From the NCBI RefSeq assembly GCF_020514115.1, contig NZ_VTKZ01000006.1, positions 1 through 64,000 on the forward strand: a stretch of DNA of 64,000 nucleotides. The letters are read 5' to 3'. The first letter of the stretch is position 1. Every line of letters begins with the position of its first letter. The translations under genes were made by a program, and so were the position numbers. The stretch comes from Synechococcus sp. MU1642. GTDB lineage: Bacteria; Cyanobacteriota; Cyanobacteriia; PCC-6307; Cyanobiaceae. This document shows positions 28,989 to 37,308 of the stretch, in pieces. Under the pieces are notes generated by a model. That model saw nothing but the letters and a program-made list of their open reading frames with translations. It made no database searches and was not told the origin of the DNA.

Positions 28989-29709
28989 ATTGGCGGAATT
29001 GTTGGTTCAGTTGGGTGCTGGCCATTTTGCGTCGACTGTCGTCATTCAGGTCTTGGCTCAGTTCCAGCAGACAGCGCTGACTGGCAGGTGTGGCGATGCA
29101 ACCCAGCGCGCGGAAGGCAGCCTCGGCAATAGGCAGGGAACCGTTGCGGCAAAGCTCTGCCAGCTTTTCGCTGATCAAGACGCCATCGCGGCGTTGCAGA
29201 ACCCGAATCGCGGCCACAACCACTGGATCGCGAAAATCATTCAAAACCTCTTGGCAGAACTCCAGCAGTTTGCCGTCGTCGAGGCAGTGGGACCGGAAGC
29301 TGAGCAGTTGAAGACCGGCCAGTCGGTGCAGTTGGCCCGGATGATGCAGGCAATTCACCACACACGATTCAGGAACATCGGCGCCCCAACAGGCGAGCGC
29401 CTGAACCACCATCAGGTTGGCATCTTCATTGTCCGAGGTTTGCTCGAGTTGAGCCAACAACCAATCGCGGGCCTCGCTCTGGTGGCATAGCCCTGCAGCC
29501 ATTACTAGGTCGGGGAGAACCCCATGGCTGGCGAGGAGGTCTTGGATCACGGGCCAGCCGCGCTCGGCCTGCATCCCCAGTTTTTCGCACAGGGCTCGCC
29601 TCAGATCAACAGAAAGGCTGGGGGAGTAGGCCTCCCCCAGCCAAGCGGGCTCCAAAGGAGCGCGTCGAGATCGGGCGAGCCGTTCCCAGAGAACGGCTTC
29701 CTCGTTCAT
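28987..29709 (-). CDS. HEAT-repeat-like protein of the nitrite operon
   Basis: 240 residues from the ATG at 29709, 7 bases after the channel gene, so very likely cotranscribed with nirA and the channel. The sequence is alpha-helical, with repeats of the HEAT/PBS-lyase kind: LMVVQALACWGADVPESCVV, FRDPVVVAAIRVLQRRDGVL and LPIAEAAFRALGCIATP. Such proteins act as scaffolds or as phycobilin lyases. Its position in the nitrite operon suggests a helper in nitrite assimilation. A NirB-like accessory role is a guess. An upstream in-frame extension is antisense to nothing useful and is rejected. Confidence 0.7.
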   Translation of the reverse strand: MNEEAVLWERLARSRRAPLEPAWLGEAYSPSLSVDLRRALCEKLGMQAERGWPVIQDLLASHGVLPDLVMAAGLCHQSEARDWLLAQLEQTSDNEDANLMVVQALACWGADVPESCVVNCLHHPGQLHRLAGLQLLSFRSHCLDDGKLLEFCQEVLNDFRDPVVVAAIRVLQRRDGVLISEKLAELCRNGSLPIAEAAFRALGCIATPASQRCLLELSQDLNDDSRRKMASTQLNQQFRQ

Positions 29710-29716
29710 GGATGGA

Positions 29717-30604
29717 TCAGCGGGCACCCAGTTCAGCAGCGAGCTCACGCTCCAGCTTTTCATCGTGCTCGGTGGGCAGCACGTTCTCCATCGGGGTGCG
29801 ATGGGTGCTGTAGAAGAGCATGCCAATAAACACCATGCCGCCCACGATGTTGCCGAGGGTGACAGGCAGGAAGTTCCAGAAGATCACCTTTGTGAAGGGG
29901 ACGCCTGAACCGAGGATCGGGCCAGCGGTGTGCAGGAATTGGTTCACCACGATGTGCTCCATGCCCATCGATTGGAAGGCGGTGATCGGAAGCCAGCAGG
30001 CCAGAATCTTGCCGGGGACGCTCTTGCTCACCAGAGCCATGGTCACGCCCAGACAAACCAACCAGTTGGCTACCAGTCCGCGCAGAAAGGCGAGGAAGAA
30101 GCCCAAGCTTCCCAGGGCTTCGTATTTCTTCTCAACGTTGATTTGATTGAGGGCCATGATCTTCTGGGCCACGGCATCCCAGATCGGTGGGCCGATGTTG
30201 TCAGCGGCGCCGTCCATGGTGCCGCTTGTGAGGCTGATGGCCATGATCACGGCCACAACGGCGGTGCCAATCCAGTTGCCGATCCACACCCAGACCCAGT
30301 TGCGGAAGGTGGCACCCCAGGTGCTTTTTCCAGCCCAGGTGGCCATTGGCAGCAGGGCGAAGTTGCCGGTCACCAGTTCCATGCCGAACAGCACGATGCT
30401 GGCGAAGCCGAAGGGGAAGAGCAGTGAGCCAACGAAGGGGGCTTTGACGGTGATGCCCACGGTGAGGGCAAGGATCACGGCCAGGCCCAGGATGGCTCCG
30501 GAGTAAAAGCCACGGATCAGCAGGTTTTTCACGCTGACCGTTGATTTTTTGCCGCCGGCGGCAATCATGCCGTCGACAAGCTCATTGGGTAGGACGTAGT
30601 CCAT
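29717..30604 (-). CDS. Formate/nitrite transporter (FNT) family channel
   Basis: 295 residues with six transmembrane segments, a pentameric anion channel of the FocA/NirC type. Key features are the LFPFGFASIVLFGMELVTGN segment, the central histidine in SMGMEHIVVNQF (gating histidine of the family) and LPVTLGNIVGGMVFIG near the C-terminus. Placed 240 bases after nirA, it most likely carries nitrite. Formate or another small monovalent anion cannot be excluded. The C-terminus is charged and cytosolic. ATG at 30604. Confidence 0.9.
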   Translation of the reverse strand: MDYVLPNELVDGMIAAGGKKSTVSVKNLLIRGFYSGAILGLAVILALTVGITVKAPFVGSLLFPFGFASIVLFGMELVTGNFALLPMATWAGKSTWGATFRNWVWVWIGNWIGTAVVAVIMAISLTSGTMDGAADNIGPPIWDAVAQKIMALNQINVEKKYEALGSLGFFLAFLRGLVANWLVCLGVTMALVSKSVPGKILACWLPITAFQSMGMEHIVVNQFLHTAGPILGSGVPFTKVIFWNFLPVTLGNIVGGMVFIGMLFYSTHRTPMENVLPTEHDEKLERELAAELGAR

Positions 30605-30639
30605 TAGATGAGATTGAGAGTTGGATGAAGGTTTTGATG

Positions 30640-30774
30640 TCAGCCGCTGATGCGGTTCATCAGGCGGGAGAACAGATCAGGGCTGCCGCCCTGACGGTTG
30701 ATGGCGGCTCCATCGCGACCACTGGCGCTAAGCCAGTTGATGAAACGAGAGAACACGTCGTTGCGGTTGGCCAT
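30640..30774 (-). CDS. 44-aa small ORF between nirA and the channel gene
   Basis: An ATG at 30774 opens a frame of 44 codons ending at TGA 30640-30642. It reads MANRNDVFSRFINWLSASGR, then a glycine-rich middle, and ends S-R-L-M-N-R-I-S-G. It is an arginine-rich amphipathic peptide. It fills most of the 240-base gap in the nirA transcript. No strong ribosome-binding site is visible. The two similar ends (V-F-S-R-F-I-N-W-L-S and L-F-S-R-L-M-N-R-I-S) look like an internal duplication, which argues for a real peptide. Confidence 0.5.
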   Translation of the reverse strand: MANRNDVFSRFINWLSASGRDGAAINRQGGSPDLFSRLMNRISG

Positions 30775-30844
30775 GACGGTGAGGGGGAGTGGTCGTTGCG
30801 GGGAGCCGTGACTTCAAAAGGAAGCGTCACGGCGAACGCAGCGA

Positions 30845-32386
30845 TCAGGCCTTGGGGGTGGCCCCGAACTTGTCGATCAACACCTCTTTGAGAGCGGCCT
30901 TGATCTCATCGGCGGGGATGGCCTTGCGGTGGATTTCGCCGATGCTCGGGTTGGCACCTTGGGATCCACCGATGGTCATCGTGTAGCCCTCGCCCATCAC
31001 GCCTTCGCTGTTCTTGGCCTTGGTGCCGGTAAGGCCGATGGCACCCATGTAGGCCTGGCCGCATGTGTTGGGGCAGCCGGTCCAGTGGATTTTCAGCTCC
31101 TCAGGGAGATTGAGCTCTTGGTCTAGTTCCTTGGCTGCTTCCAGGGCTTGGTCCTTGGTGTTGGTGAGGGCAAAACCGCAGTAGGTGTTGCCGGTGCAGG
31201 ACACCGTTCCAGCTGAGATGTGACCGGGCTTCAGTGGGAAGCGCTGCACCAGTGCATCAGCCTTCAGGGCCTCGAGCTTGTCGGTGGGAAGCCCCACGAG
31301 GATGACGTTCTGGTCTTCCGTGAGTCGCACCTCGCCGCTGCCGTAATTGAGGCTGGTGGTTGCGAGATCTTGCAGATCCTGGGCGGTCAGGCGACCAACC
31401 GGAACGTGAAGACCGGCGTAGGAGAGCCCTTCTTGTTTTTGGGGATGGAAGCCGTAGTGGGAGCGAGGAGTGGTGTTGAACACGGACCCGGGGTCGGGAG
31501 TCAATGGACCGAACACTTCTTCCACTTGGCTGCGGAACATGTCATGTCCCACCTGATCCAAGTAGAGGCGGAAACGGCCTTTGGGGCGCTTGTCGCGCTC
31601 ACCGTTGTCGCGCCAGAGCCGGATCACGGCGTCGGTCATCTTGCAGATTTCGTCTGGTTTCACCCAGGCGTTCAGCGGAACGGCATAAGCGTTCATCTGC
31701 GATGACAGAACACCGCCGATCCACACACCAAATCCCATTACTCCTTCCCGTTCCACGGGATGGAAAACGATGTCGTTATGGAGCAGGAAGTTGTCTTTCG
31801 CGCCGGCCACGGCAGTGTTCCACTTGCGGGGCAGGTTGGAATATTCCGGGTTGCCCTGGCAGTTGTTGGTGAGGAAGTTCTGTAGCTCGGTGGTGTACGG
31901 CCGAGTGTCAATGATCTCGTTGGGATCGATGCCGGCGATGGGGTTGCCGGTGACGTTGCGGGGATTGTCAAAGCCGGATTGGATCGTGCTTAGACCGGCT
32001 TCCTTCAGGCGCTTGAGGATTTCAGGCAGGTCTCCCAGCAACACACCGCGCAACTGCAGGTTTTGCCTCGTTGTTATGTCGCAGCTGCCGTTTTCGCCAT
32101 AGCGCTCAACGATGGAGCCAACCACCCGCAGCTGATCGGCCGTCAGCACGCCATTGGGCACCCGAAGCCGCAGCATGAATTTGCCGGGAGTTTTCGGACG
32201 CCAGAACATTCCGTACCACTTCAAGCGAAGCTGAAGGTCGGTTTCATCCACCTGCTCCCAGCCGAGCTCGGCGAACTTCTCGATTTCGCTGCCGACCAAC
32301 AGGCCATCTTTGGCCGCCTTGTTCTGCTCGATCTTGTTGAGCTTCTTGCCATCCAGGTAAGGCCTAGAGGGAGAGCTAAGGGTCAT
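30845..32386 (-). CDS. nirA: Ferredoxin-nitrite reductase
   Basis: Reduces nitrite to ammonium with six electrons from ferredoxin, using siroheme and a 4Fe-4S cluster. 513 aa from the ATG at 32386, typical of cyanobacterial NirA. Cluster/siroheme cysteines lie in CTGNTYCGFALTNTK (C-x5-C) and HWTGCPNTCGQAY (C-x3-C). The siroheme-binding RQNLQLRG and the nitrite/sulfite reductase half-repeats GRFRLYLDQVGHD and GEVRLTEDQNVIL are also present. Siroheme is made by the neighbouring SUMT. The leader is about 258 bases and holds an NtcA-type box and a nested inverted repeat. Confidence 0.97.
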   Translation of the reverse strand: MTLSSPSRPYLDGKKLNKIEQNKAAKDGLLVGSEIEKFAELGWEQVDETDLQLRLKWYGMFWRPKTPGKFMLRLRVPNGVLTADQLRVVGSIVERYGENGSCDITTRQNLQLRGVLLGDLPEILKRLKEAGLSTIQSGFDNPRNVTGNPIAGIDPNEIIDTRPYTTELQNFLTNNCQGNPEYSNLPRKWNTAVAGAKDNFLLHNDIVFHPVEREGVMGFGVWIGGVLSSQMNAYAVPLNAWVKPDEICKMTDAVIRLWRDNGERDKRPKGRFRLYLDQVGHDMFRSQVEEVFGPLTPDPGSVFNTTPRSHYGFHPQKQEGLSYAGLHVPVGRLTAQDLQDLATTSLNYGSGEVRLTEDQNVILVGLPTDKLEALKADALVQRFPLKPGHISAGTVSCTGNTYCGFALTNTKDQALEAAKELDQELNLPEELKIHWTGCPNTCGQAYMGAIGLTGTKAKNSEGVMGEGYTMTIGGSQGANPSIGEIHRKAIPADEIKAALKEVLIDKFGATPKA

Positions 32387-32533
32387 AAGTCGATTAACGA
32401 GTGGGCGGATTGATTGCTCAAAGACGAGGTGCGAATCAATCGAGATGGCCCGAAGACCTGCAACGCTTCAAAACGAAGGGGAGCGCTGGGTTGATTGAAT
32501 AAACACTGCGATGACAACCTTGGTCCGTAACAA

Positions 32534-32578
32534 AGAGAACACTTTTGGCGTTGATCAATGCCGGGGGCTTTGTTCTCT
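32534..32578. promoter_or_regulatory. Nested inverted repeats in the nirA leader
   Basis: The outer arms AGAGAACA (32534-32541) and TGTTCTCT (32571-32578) enclose an inner 16-base imperfect palindrome GGCGTTGATCAATGCC (32547-32562), whose single mismatch would be a G-U pair in RNA. Together they could fold into a two-stem element about 150-190 bases upstream of nirA, either an operator pair or a leader RNA structure. Confidence 0.4.
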
Positions 32579-32585
32579 CGGATTT

Positions 32586-32599
32586 GTAATACCGGCTAC
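32586..32599 (-). promoter_or_regulatory. NtcA-type site upstream of nirA
   Basis: On the nirA strand the sequence is GTAGCCGGTATTAC, an exact GTA-N8-TAC match, about 200 bases upstream of the nirA ATG. No convincing TANNNT -10 box lies 20-24 bases downstream of it. NtcA control of nirA is well established in cyanobacteria. Confidence 0.6.
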
Positions 32600-32644
32600 A
32601 TCTGGTAGTTCCCGCGAGGCCGTAAAAGGCAACTTGTTTCGGCC

Positions 32645-32914
32645 TCAGTATTGGCGTCCAATTTCGCCAACCATCCGCACCGCTCCGGCCCGGATCATCT
32701 GCCAAACCCGCTTCATCGCAGCGAAGTCTTGGTCGAGCTCGGAGGGCCCGGCGGGACGATCGAAGCGTCGGTCGTACCCGTACCGGTCCTCCCTGGGTGC
32801 GTATCCCGGGCTGTACCGGTCGTCCCGGTCGTACCGCTCAATGCGTCCGTCCAGAGGCTCCCGGTAGGAGCGGCTGTCCAATGGGGCACGATCAAAACGA
32901 CGGCGGGGTGCCAT
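32645..32914 (-). CDS. Arginine-rich small hypothetical protein
   Basis: 89 residues from the ATG at 32914 with a strikingly arginine-, tyrosine- and aspartate-rich first 60 residues (repeats of R-x-D-R and D-R-Y, as in YDRRFDRP). A short helical tail follows, LDQDFAAMKRVWQMIRAGAV. The tail may be the folded or binding part and the front is probably disordered, able to bind nucleic acid or anionic surfaces. Starts of this gene and the rightward CbiX-like gene are 27 bases apart. No family was recognised. Confidence 0.6.
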   Translation of the reverse strand: MAPRRRFDRAPLDSRSYREPLDGRIERYDRDDRYSPGYAPREDRYGYDRRFDRPAGPSELDQDFAAMKRVWQMIRAGAVRMVGEIGRQY

Positions 32915-32941
32915 GACTCATCCAACGTTCACAACGAACCG

Positions 32942-33604
32942 ATGACATCAGTCAGTGCGGTCATCGATCCGTGGCCATTGCTACGGAATGACGCTTCCGA
33001 TTCAGGGCGGCATGGGCTGCATCTGGTGGTGCACGGCCGCAGTGGCGGTGTTGTGCCTGACTGTTTGGCCTCCTTGCCGGATCTCTTGGCTAAGCGCCGC
33101 TCGGCGCCCGTACAGCTGGAGGTTCTGACGGCTGAACAAGCCGTCTCGGCGCTTCCCCAATCCTCTTGGATTGTTCCGTTGCTTCTGTTGCCTGGGGAGC
33201 ACGCCCGCTCGGATGTGCCGGCGATTCGGAACAGACTTCGTGCGGCCGGGGCCAGTGTGCGTTTGCTGCCTTATCTGGGTTCTTGGACCACCTGGTGGAA
33301 CGCTGTGCTCTCAGCACTTCCTGCGTCTGAGCTCCGGGATGCCGTGCTGGTGCACCATCCCCTGCGCCCGGGGGTGGCGGATCGCTTTCTCGCGATGCTG
33401 GCATCTCGCCTGGCCTTGCCGTTGGTTGCCTTTGATGCCTGGCCCGAGTTCCAGCAGCGCCATCCCAGCGCCCGGCCACTCCCATTAACCCTTGCGCCGA
33501 ACCGCATGACGGATGCGTTGAGCGAAGCTGATGGATTGCCTCCTCTGCTGGAGCATCCCCCCACCCGTCAGGCCCTGATCGATCTGCTTGTTTCTCTGCC
33601 GTGA
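32942..33604 (+). CDS. CbiX-like (sirohydrochlorin chelatase-like) protein
   Basis: 220 residues from the ATG at 32942. The N-terminal half reads LHLVVHGRSGGVVPDCLASL, then QLEVLTAEQA and VPLLLLPGEHARSDVPAI, which follows the CbiX/SirB order of 'HG...', 'fle' and 'P-x-x-L-x-x-G-x-H-x-x-x-D-I-P'. Such chelatases insert metal into sirohydrochlorin. The 4-base GTGA overlap with the SUMT gene puts it in the siroheme pathway, where a ferrochelatase step is needed. The second half is divergent, so chelatase activity is an inference. Confidence 0.55.
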   Translation: MTSVSAVIDPWPLLRNDASDSGRHGLHLVVHGRSGGVVPDCLASLPDLLAKRRSAPVQLEVLTAEQAVSALPQSSWIVPLLLLPGEHARSDVPAIRNRLRAAGASVRLLPYLGSWTTWWNAVLSALPASELRDAVLVHHPLRPGVADRFLAMLASRLALPLVAFDAWPEFQQRHPSARPLPLTLAPNRMTDALSEADGLPPLLEHPPTRQALIDLLVSLP

Positions 33605-34389
33605 GCACTGCTGAACAAACCGGAACCGTTTATCTGGTGGGAGCCGGTCCCGGCGATCCCGAGTTGCTCACGCTGAAGGCGCATCGGCTGTTGAGCCAGT
33701 GCGATGCCCTGGTGTACGACTCGCTGGTGCCCAAAGAAGTGCTGGATCTTGTGCCGGCGTCCTGTGAACGCTGTTTTGTCGGCAAGCGTCGCGGACATCA
33801 TTCGGTGCCACAACCAAGCACCAATGCCGTGCTGGTTGAAATGGCCCAGAAGCACAGCACGGTGGTGCGCTTGAAGGGAGGTGATCCCTTCCTGTTTGGT
33901 CGTGGAGGGGAAGAAGCGGCTTACCTGGCGGAGCGGAATATCCCTGTTCAGGTGGTACCTGGTGTCACCGCTGGCATTGCCGCCCCTGCCTACGCCGGAA
34001 TTCCCGTCACCCACCGGCGGGCGGGCTCATCGGTGACCTTCGTCACCGGTCATGAGGAAATCGACAAGCGCCGTCCTTCTGTGGATTGGCGTGCCCTGGC
34101 CGCGGCCAGTGACGGGTTAGTGATCTACATGGGGCTGCATAACTTGCCTCGGATCGCGGAAGAGCTGATGGCGGGCGGTTTGGCCGCGACAACCCCCGTG
34201 GCGGTGATCCAGCAGGGCACAGTCGCGGGGCAACGCTGCCTCAAGGCCACCTTGGCGGATGTTGCTAATCAATGCCGTGCGCAAGCCTTCAAGTCACCCT
34301 CGATCGTTGTGGTGGGAGAGGTGATTGATCAGCAGGTTGAAGCCTGCATGCCCACACCGGCAGCGGTGACGATGCCGATTCCGTTCTGA
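33601..34389 (+). CDS. cobA: Uroporphyrinogen-III C-methyltransferase
   Basis: SUMT methylates uroporphyrinogen III twice with S-adenosylmethionine to make precorrin-2, feeding siroheme (for NirA and sulfite reductase) and possibly B12. The 262-aa protein begins at a GTG at 33601. Its signatures are VYLVGAGPGDPELLTLKAHR, VRLKGGDPFLFGRGGEE near residue 90, VVPGVTAGIAAPAYAG and PVAVIQQGT. No CysG-like N-terminal extension is present, so dehydrogenase and chelatase activities must come from other proteins. It overlaps the CbiX-like gene by 4 bases. Confidence 0.94.
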   Translation: MSTAEQTGTVYLVGAGPGDPELLTLKAHRLLSQCDALVYDSLVPKEVLDLVPASCERCFVGKRRGHHSVPQPSTNAVLVEMAQKHSTVVRLKGGDPFLFGRGGEEAAYLAERNIPVQVVPGVTAGIAAPAYAGIPVTHRRAGSSVTFVTGHEEIDKRRPSVDWRALAAASDGLVIYMGLHNLPRIAEELMAGGLAATTPVAVIQQGTVAGQRCLKATLADVANQCRAQAFKSPSIVVVGEVIDQQVEACMPTPAAVTMPIPF

Positions 34390-34400
34390 ACAGCTCCGCT

Positions 34401-34898
34401 CTATTCCTTTAAGCGAGCCCGGAGCTGGGCCAGATTGCAAGGCCGGGTGTCGGCATCGAGCTGAGCCCGGATTAGCTGGTTCCAGGCTGTGGTCACCGCA
34501 TCAAGAGATCCCGGCAGCACAAACACAAACGTGCCGTTGGCCACCCCAGCAAGGCAGCGGCTTTGCAGGGTGCTGGTGCCGATGCTCTCGAAGGAGAGCA
34601 CGCGGAATAATTCCCCGAATCCTTCGATTGTTTTGTCCAGCAGCGGTGCCACCGCTTCGGGGGTGCCATCGCGGCCGGTGAGACCGGTGCCGCCGCTGGT
34701 GATCACCACATCAACTGCAGGATCGGCGATCCAGCGGCTTAGTTCACGGCGGATTTGATAGCGATCATCCGGACAGAGTTGTCGCTCGTGAAGCCGATGG
34801 TCGGCAGCTTCAAGGCTGTGCAGCAGCTGATCTCCGCTGCTGTCGTCCGCCAAGGTGCGTGTGTCGGAGATGGTGAGCAGGGCGATGGACAGGCCCAT
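34401..34898 (-). CDS. moaB: Molybdopterin biosynthesis protein MoaB/Mog type
   Basis: A 165-aa MogA/MoaB-fold protein that adenylylates molybdopterin or assists cofactor insertion. The core reads LSIALLTISDTRTLADDSSG, then DVVITSGGTGLTGRDGTPEA near residue 64. The GGTGLTxRD loop is the MPT-binding motif. It lies head to head with moaD, 45 bases between ATG codons (34898 and 34944). The split of Mog versus MoaB cannot be settled from motifs alone. Adjacent moaD and moaE support a Moco role. Confidence 0.88.
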   Translation of the reverse strand: MGLSIALLTISDTRTLADDSSGDQLLHSLEAADHRLHERQLCPDDRYQIRRELSRWIADPAVDVVITSGGTGLTGRDGTPEAVAPLLDKTIEGFGELFRVLSFESIGTSTLQSRCLAGVANGTFVFVLPGSLDAVTTAWNQLIRAQLDADTRPCNLAQLRARLKE

Positions 34899-34943
34899 GG
34901 CACAGCGGCGGAGCCTTCGGACGCTAGAACCGCTCCAGCTGCC

Positions 34944-35180
34944 ATGGACGTGGTGCTGAAGGTGCTGCTGTTCGCTTCACTGCGAGAACGCGCCGGTTGG
35001 GCCGAGCGTTCTCTTCCGTTCACCCCAGGGGTATCGACGGCCCGTGAGGTCTGGAACCAGTTGGATCTTGGCCCGCTTGAGGGCATCAGCGTTGCTGTGA
35101 ACCAGGAGTTGGTCGGTGCCAATCAGCCGTTGCAGGCCGGTGATGAGCTGGCTTTTCTTCCACCGTTCACGGGGGGTTGA
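34944..35180 (+). CDS. moaD: Molybdopterin synthase small subunit
   Basis: 78 residues from the ATG at 34944, a ubiquitin-like sulfur carrier. The start MDVVLKVLLFASLRERAGW and the C-terminal F-L-P-P-F-T-G-G are as expected. The terminal diglycine is adenylated and thiocarboxylated by MoeB, then supplies sulfur to precursor Z. The gene is 3 bases before moaE, whose product forms the heterotetrameric synthase with it. Confidence 0.93.
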   Translation: MDVVLKVLLFASLRERAGWAERSLPFTPGVSTAREVWNQLDLGPLEGISVAVNQELVGANQPLQAGDELAFLPPFTGG

Positions 35181-35183
35181 ATC

Positions 35184-35612
35184 GTGACCGGTTGCCGTGT
35201 CGAGGTGTGCCCGGATCCCTTTGATCCTTGGCAGCAGCTTGCGCTTTGGGGTGGTGATGAAGCGGCCGCGGCGATTTTCATTGGTCGGGTTCGTCCCACC
35301 ACGACGGATGGTCGGCCTCTGGAGGCGCTGGAGCTGGAGCACTTCCCCGGCCTTTGCGAACGTCAGATCACGGCCATGGCACAGCGTCTGCAGCAGGAGC
35401 ACCGGGCGGGGCCGATTTTGGTGCTGCATCGGGTGGGCCGGCTCGCCCCCGGTGAGCCGATCGTGCTGGTGGCGGTGCAGGCCGATCGTCGTGGGGCGGC
35501 GCAACGCTGCTCTGCCGCGTTGTTGGAGCAGCTCAAGCACCAGGCCCCGTTTTGGAAGCGGGAGTGGTGCGCTGGTCAGGGCACCTGGCTGGTGGCCAAT
35601 ACGCCGCTCTGA
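35184..35612 (+). CDS. moaE: Molybdopterin synthase large subunit
   Basis: 142 residues from the GTG at 35184. MoaE binds precursor Z and inserts two sulfurs delivered by MoaD. Family features are IFIGRVRPTTTDGRPLEALE, LVLHRVGRLAPGEPIVLVA and FWKREWCAGQGTW near the C-terminus. The usual K-E-x-W-x-D-G segment appears as K-R-E-W-C-A-G. The 3' end overlaps the epimerase gene on the other strand by 37 bases. Confidence 0.92.
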   Translation: MTGCRVEVCPDPFDPWQQLALWGGDEAAAAIFIGRVRPTTTDGRPLEALELEHFPGLCERQITAMAQRLQQEHRAGPILVLHRVGRLAPGEPIVLVAVQADRRGAAQRCSAALLEQLKHQAPFWKREWCAGQGTWLVANTPL

Positions 35613-36439
35613 TCAAGGTTCGGGTGCTGCAGTTGGTAGCCCAATTGTTTGAGCCGGGTGTTGAGAATCCGTCGGCCCCCTGAACCCGGTGTGTCCTGCC
35701 CAAGCCAGCGCACGGGGGCCAGACCCTGGCGCTGCAGGCTGCGCCCCACCAGATCCCGCAGCCGAATCGGCTCGTCGTTGACCACATTCACCAGGCCGGC
35801 CCATTCAGCATCGAGAGCTGCTTCCAGGGCGCCGGCGGCATCCGCCACATGCAGCCAGTTGCTGTAGGTCGCTCCGCTGCCAGGGCGTTCCAGCCCGGCC
35901 AGCCCGCGCAAGCGTTGATCAAGTTCGCGGCCAGGGCCATACAGCGCCCCGAGTCGCAGGATGCATACCCGCCGGTCGCTGATGCCGCTGAGCAGGTATT
36001 CGCCCTCCAGCAGAACATCGCCATGGCCGCGGCCTGGTTCGGGCGGTGTTTGCTCATCCACCCAGTCCCCCTCGGCATCGCCGTACACCGAGCAACTGCC
36101 CGTGTAGACGATTTGCCGCAGTTCCGGCAGTTGTGGCAACAGCGACGTCAGGCAGCGGAAGCTATCGACGAAGGTGTGGCGGTAGCCGTTGGCATCCACC
36201 TGGCGATCTCCCTTGGGCCCGAGGCAGAACACGGCGCTGCTTCTCTGCCGAAGGGCAGCCAGCAATTGTGCGGGGTCGGTGGCGTCGCACACCTCCACTC
36301 TATCGGCAAGGGGGCTGAGTTGCTCCAGCCGTTCGCTGCTGGTGGTGGTCAGTGTCAGTCGCAGTTGTGGCCGTTTCGGTTGCAGCCGCTCCGCCAGGGC
36401 GAGCCCCACATAGCCGCAGCCAACGATCGTCAGGTCCAT
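35576..36439 (-). CDS. NAD-dependent epimerase/dehydratase-like (extended SDR)
   Basis: 287 residues from the ATG at 36439. The Rossmann start MDLTIVGCGYVGLALAERLQ and the active-site YTGSCSVYGDAEGDWVDE (around residue 110) suit the extended short-chain dehydrogenase family, although the catalytic Y-x-x-x-K is only loosely recognisable. It could act on a sugar nucleotide. An upstream in-frame start at 36478 adds 13 unlikely residues and was rejected. The gene overlaps moaE tail to tail and diverges from the DUF3598-like gene. Confidence 0.75.
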   Translation of the reverse strand: MDLTIVGCGYVGLALAERLQPKRPQLRLTLTTTSSERLEQLSPLADRVEVCDATDPAQLLAALRQRSSAVFCLGPKGDRQVDANGYRHTFVDSFRCLTSLLPQLPELRQIVYTGSCSVYGDAEGDWVDEQTPPEPGRGHGDVLLEGEYLLSGISDRRVCILRLGALYGPGRELDQRLRGLAGLERPGSGATYSNWLHVADAAGALEAALDAEWAGLVNVVNDEPIRLRDLVGRSLQRQGLAPVRWLGQDTPGSGGRRILNTRLKQLGYQLQHPNLDQSGVLATSQVP

Positions 36440-36498
36440 GGTGGGGATGCCTGTTGGGGCGACCCTAAGGAGATCCACCGCTCCATGCCGTCACTGAC

Positions 36499-37308
36499 AT
36501 GACCGATCAATGGACCCTCAACCGCCGCAATTTCGCGGGCCATTGGCAGGGCTGTGGCCATTGGTTTGAGCGGAACGGCAGCGGTCGGCTGGATATGCAC
36601 CGTCCGTCCCGTCGGATTGACCCCACTACCTACGCGATTTCCTTTTCCGATGACGACCACGGGGTGTGGGATGGATCGGGTCTGGCCTTGGCCTCCGGGG
36701 GCCAGGCCACCTATCCCATCAGTCGGGCCACCTACAACGCCGGTGGAGGCTGCTGGCAGTTTTCCGGGGCGGGAGGTCAGTCCAGCCTGGAGCTTGATCC
36801 CGATCGCCCCCGCTTCGGCCATGAGATCAACCTGTTCTGCGGTCGTTCCCGCTCGATGCTGGTGCTGCTCTGGGAACCACTTGACGGCAGCTGGCGTTTG
36901 CAGCGTGTTGGGGCGGTGGGTTTCCGTTGCTTGAACAGCTTCGATCCCGAACCCGACCGTCCCGCATGCGGGACACCCCAGGCCCTGCTGGCGCCGGTGC
37001 AGGGATGGAGCGGTAAGCGGCAGATGCTCAGGCCGCAAGCGGGGGTGAACGGCCAGGCTGAGGACGCTGATCCGCTGGTGTTCGATCCAAGCCAGCTGTT
37101 GCATAACGACTGCTCAGCCGTGATGTCCGACGGCTTGGTTTTCTCGGTGCCCAGCGAGATTCCCCAGCAGCCCTTCAGCCTCGAGATCGGTGGCCGTCTA
37201 GGTGCTGCGCTGTTTCAGCAGATCAGCATCCATTTCGATGCATCGGGCCAGCTCATGGCCTGGGAGCGCCGACACTTTCAGCCTGATCTGGCTCAGAAAA
37301 TCCGCTGA
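36499..37308 (+). CDS. DUF3598-like beta-barrel protein
   Basis: 269 residues, soluble, with a rich pattern of short beta strands in the N-terminal half (NFAGHWQGCGHWFERNGSGR, then YAISFSDDDHGVWDGSGL). The G-x-W at residues 14-20 is the lipocalin-type signature found in the cyanobacterial DUF3598 and CpcS/CpeS-related families. Some relatives are chromophore lyases, but no lyase-specific residues were identified. The gene overlaps moeA tail to tail by 16 bases. The start ATG at 36499 is 59 bases from the epimerase start on the other strand. Confidence 0.55.
   Translation: MTDQWTLNRRNFAGHWQGCGHWFERNGSGRLDMHRPSRRIDPTTYAISFSDDDHGVWDGSGLALASGGQATYPISRATYNAGGGCWQFSGAGGQSSLELDPDRPRFGHEINLFCGRSRSMLVLLWEPLDGSWRLQRVGAVGFRCLNSFDPEPDRPACGTPQALLAPVQGWSGKRQMLRPQAGVNGQAEDADPLVFDPSQLLHNDCSAVMSDGLVFSVPSEIPQQPFSLEIGGRLGAALFQQISIHFDASGQLMAWERRHFQPDLAQKIR

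Noticed and set aside
30541-30891. Rightward frame across the nirA-channel gap
   Set aside because: It overlaps the ends of both supported leftward genes and shows no motif. The leftward 44-codon frame is the better candidate.
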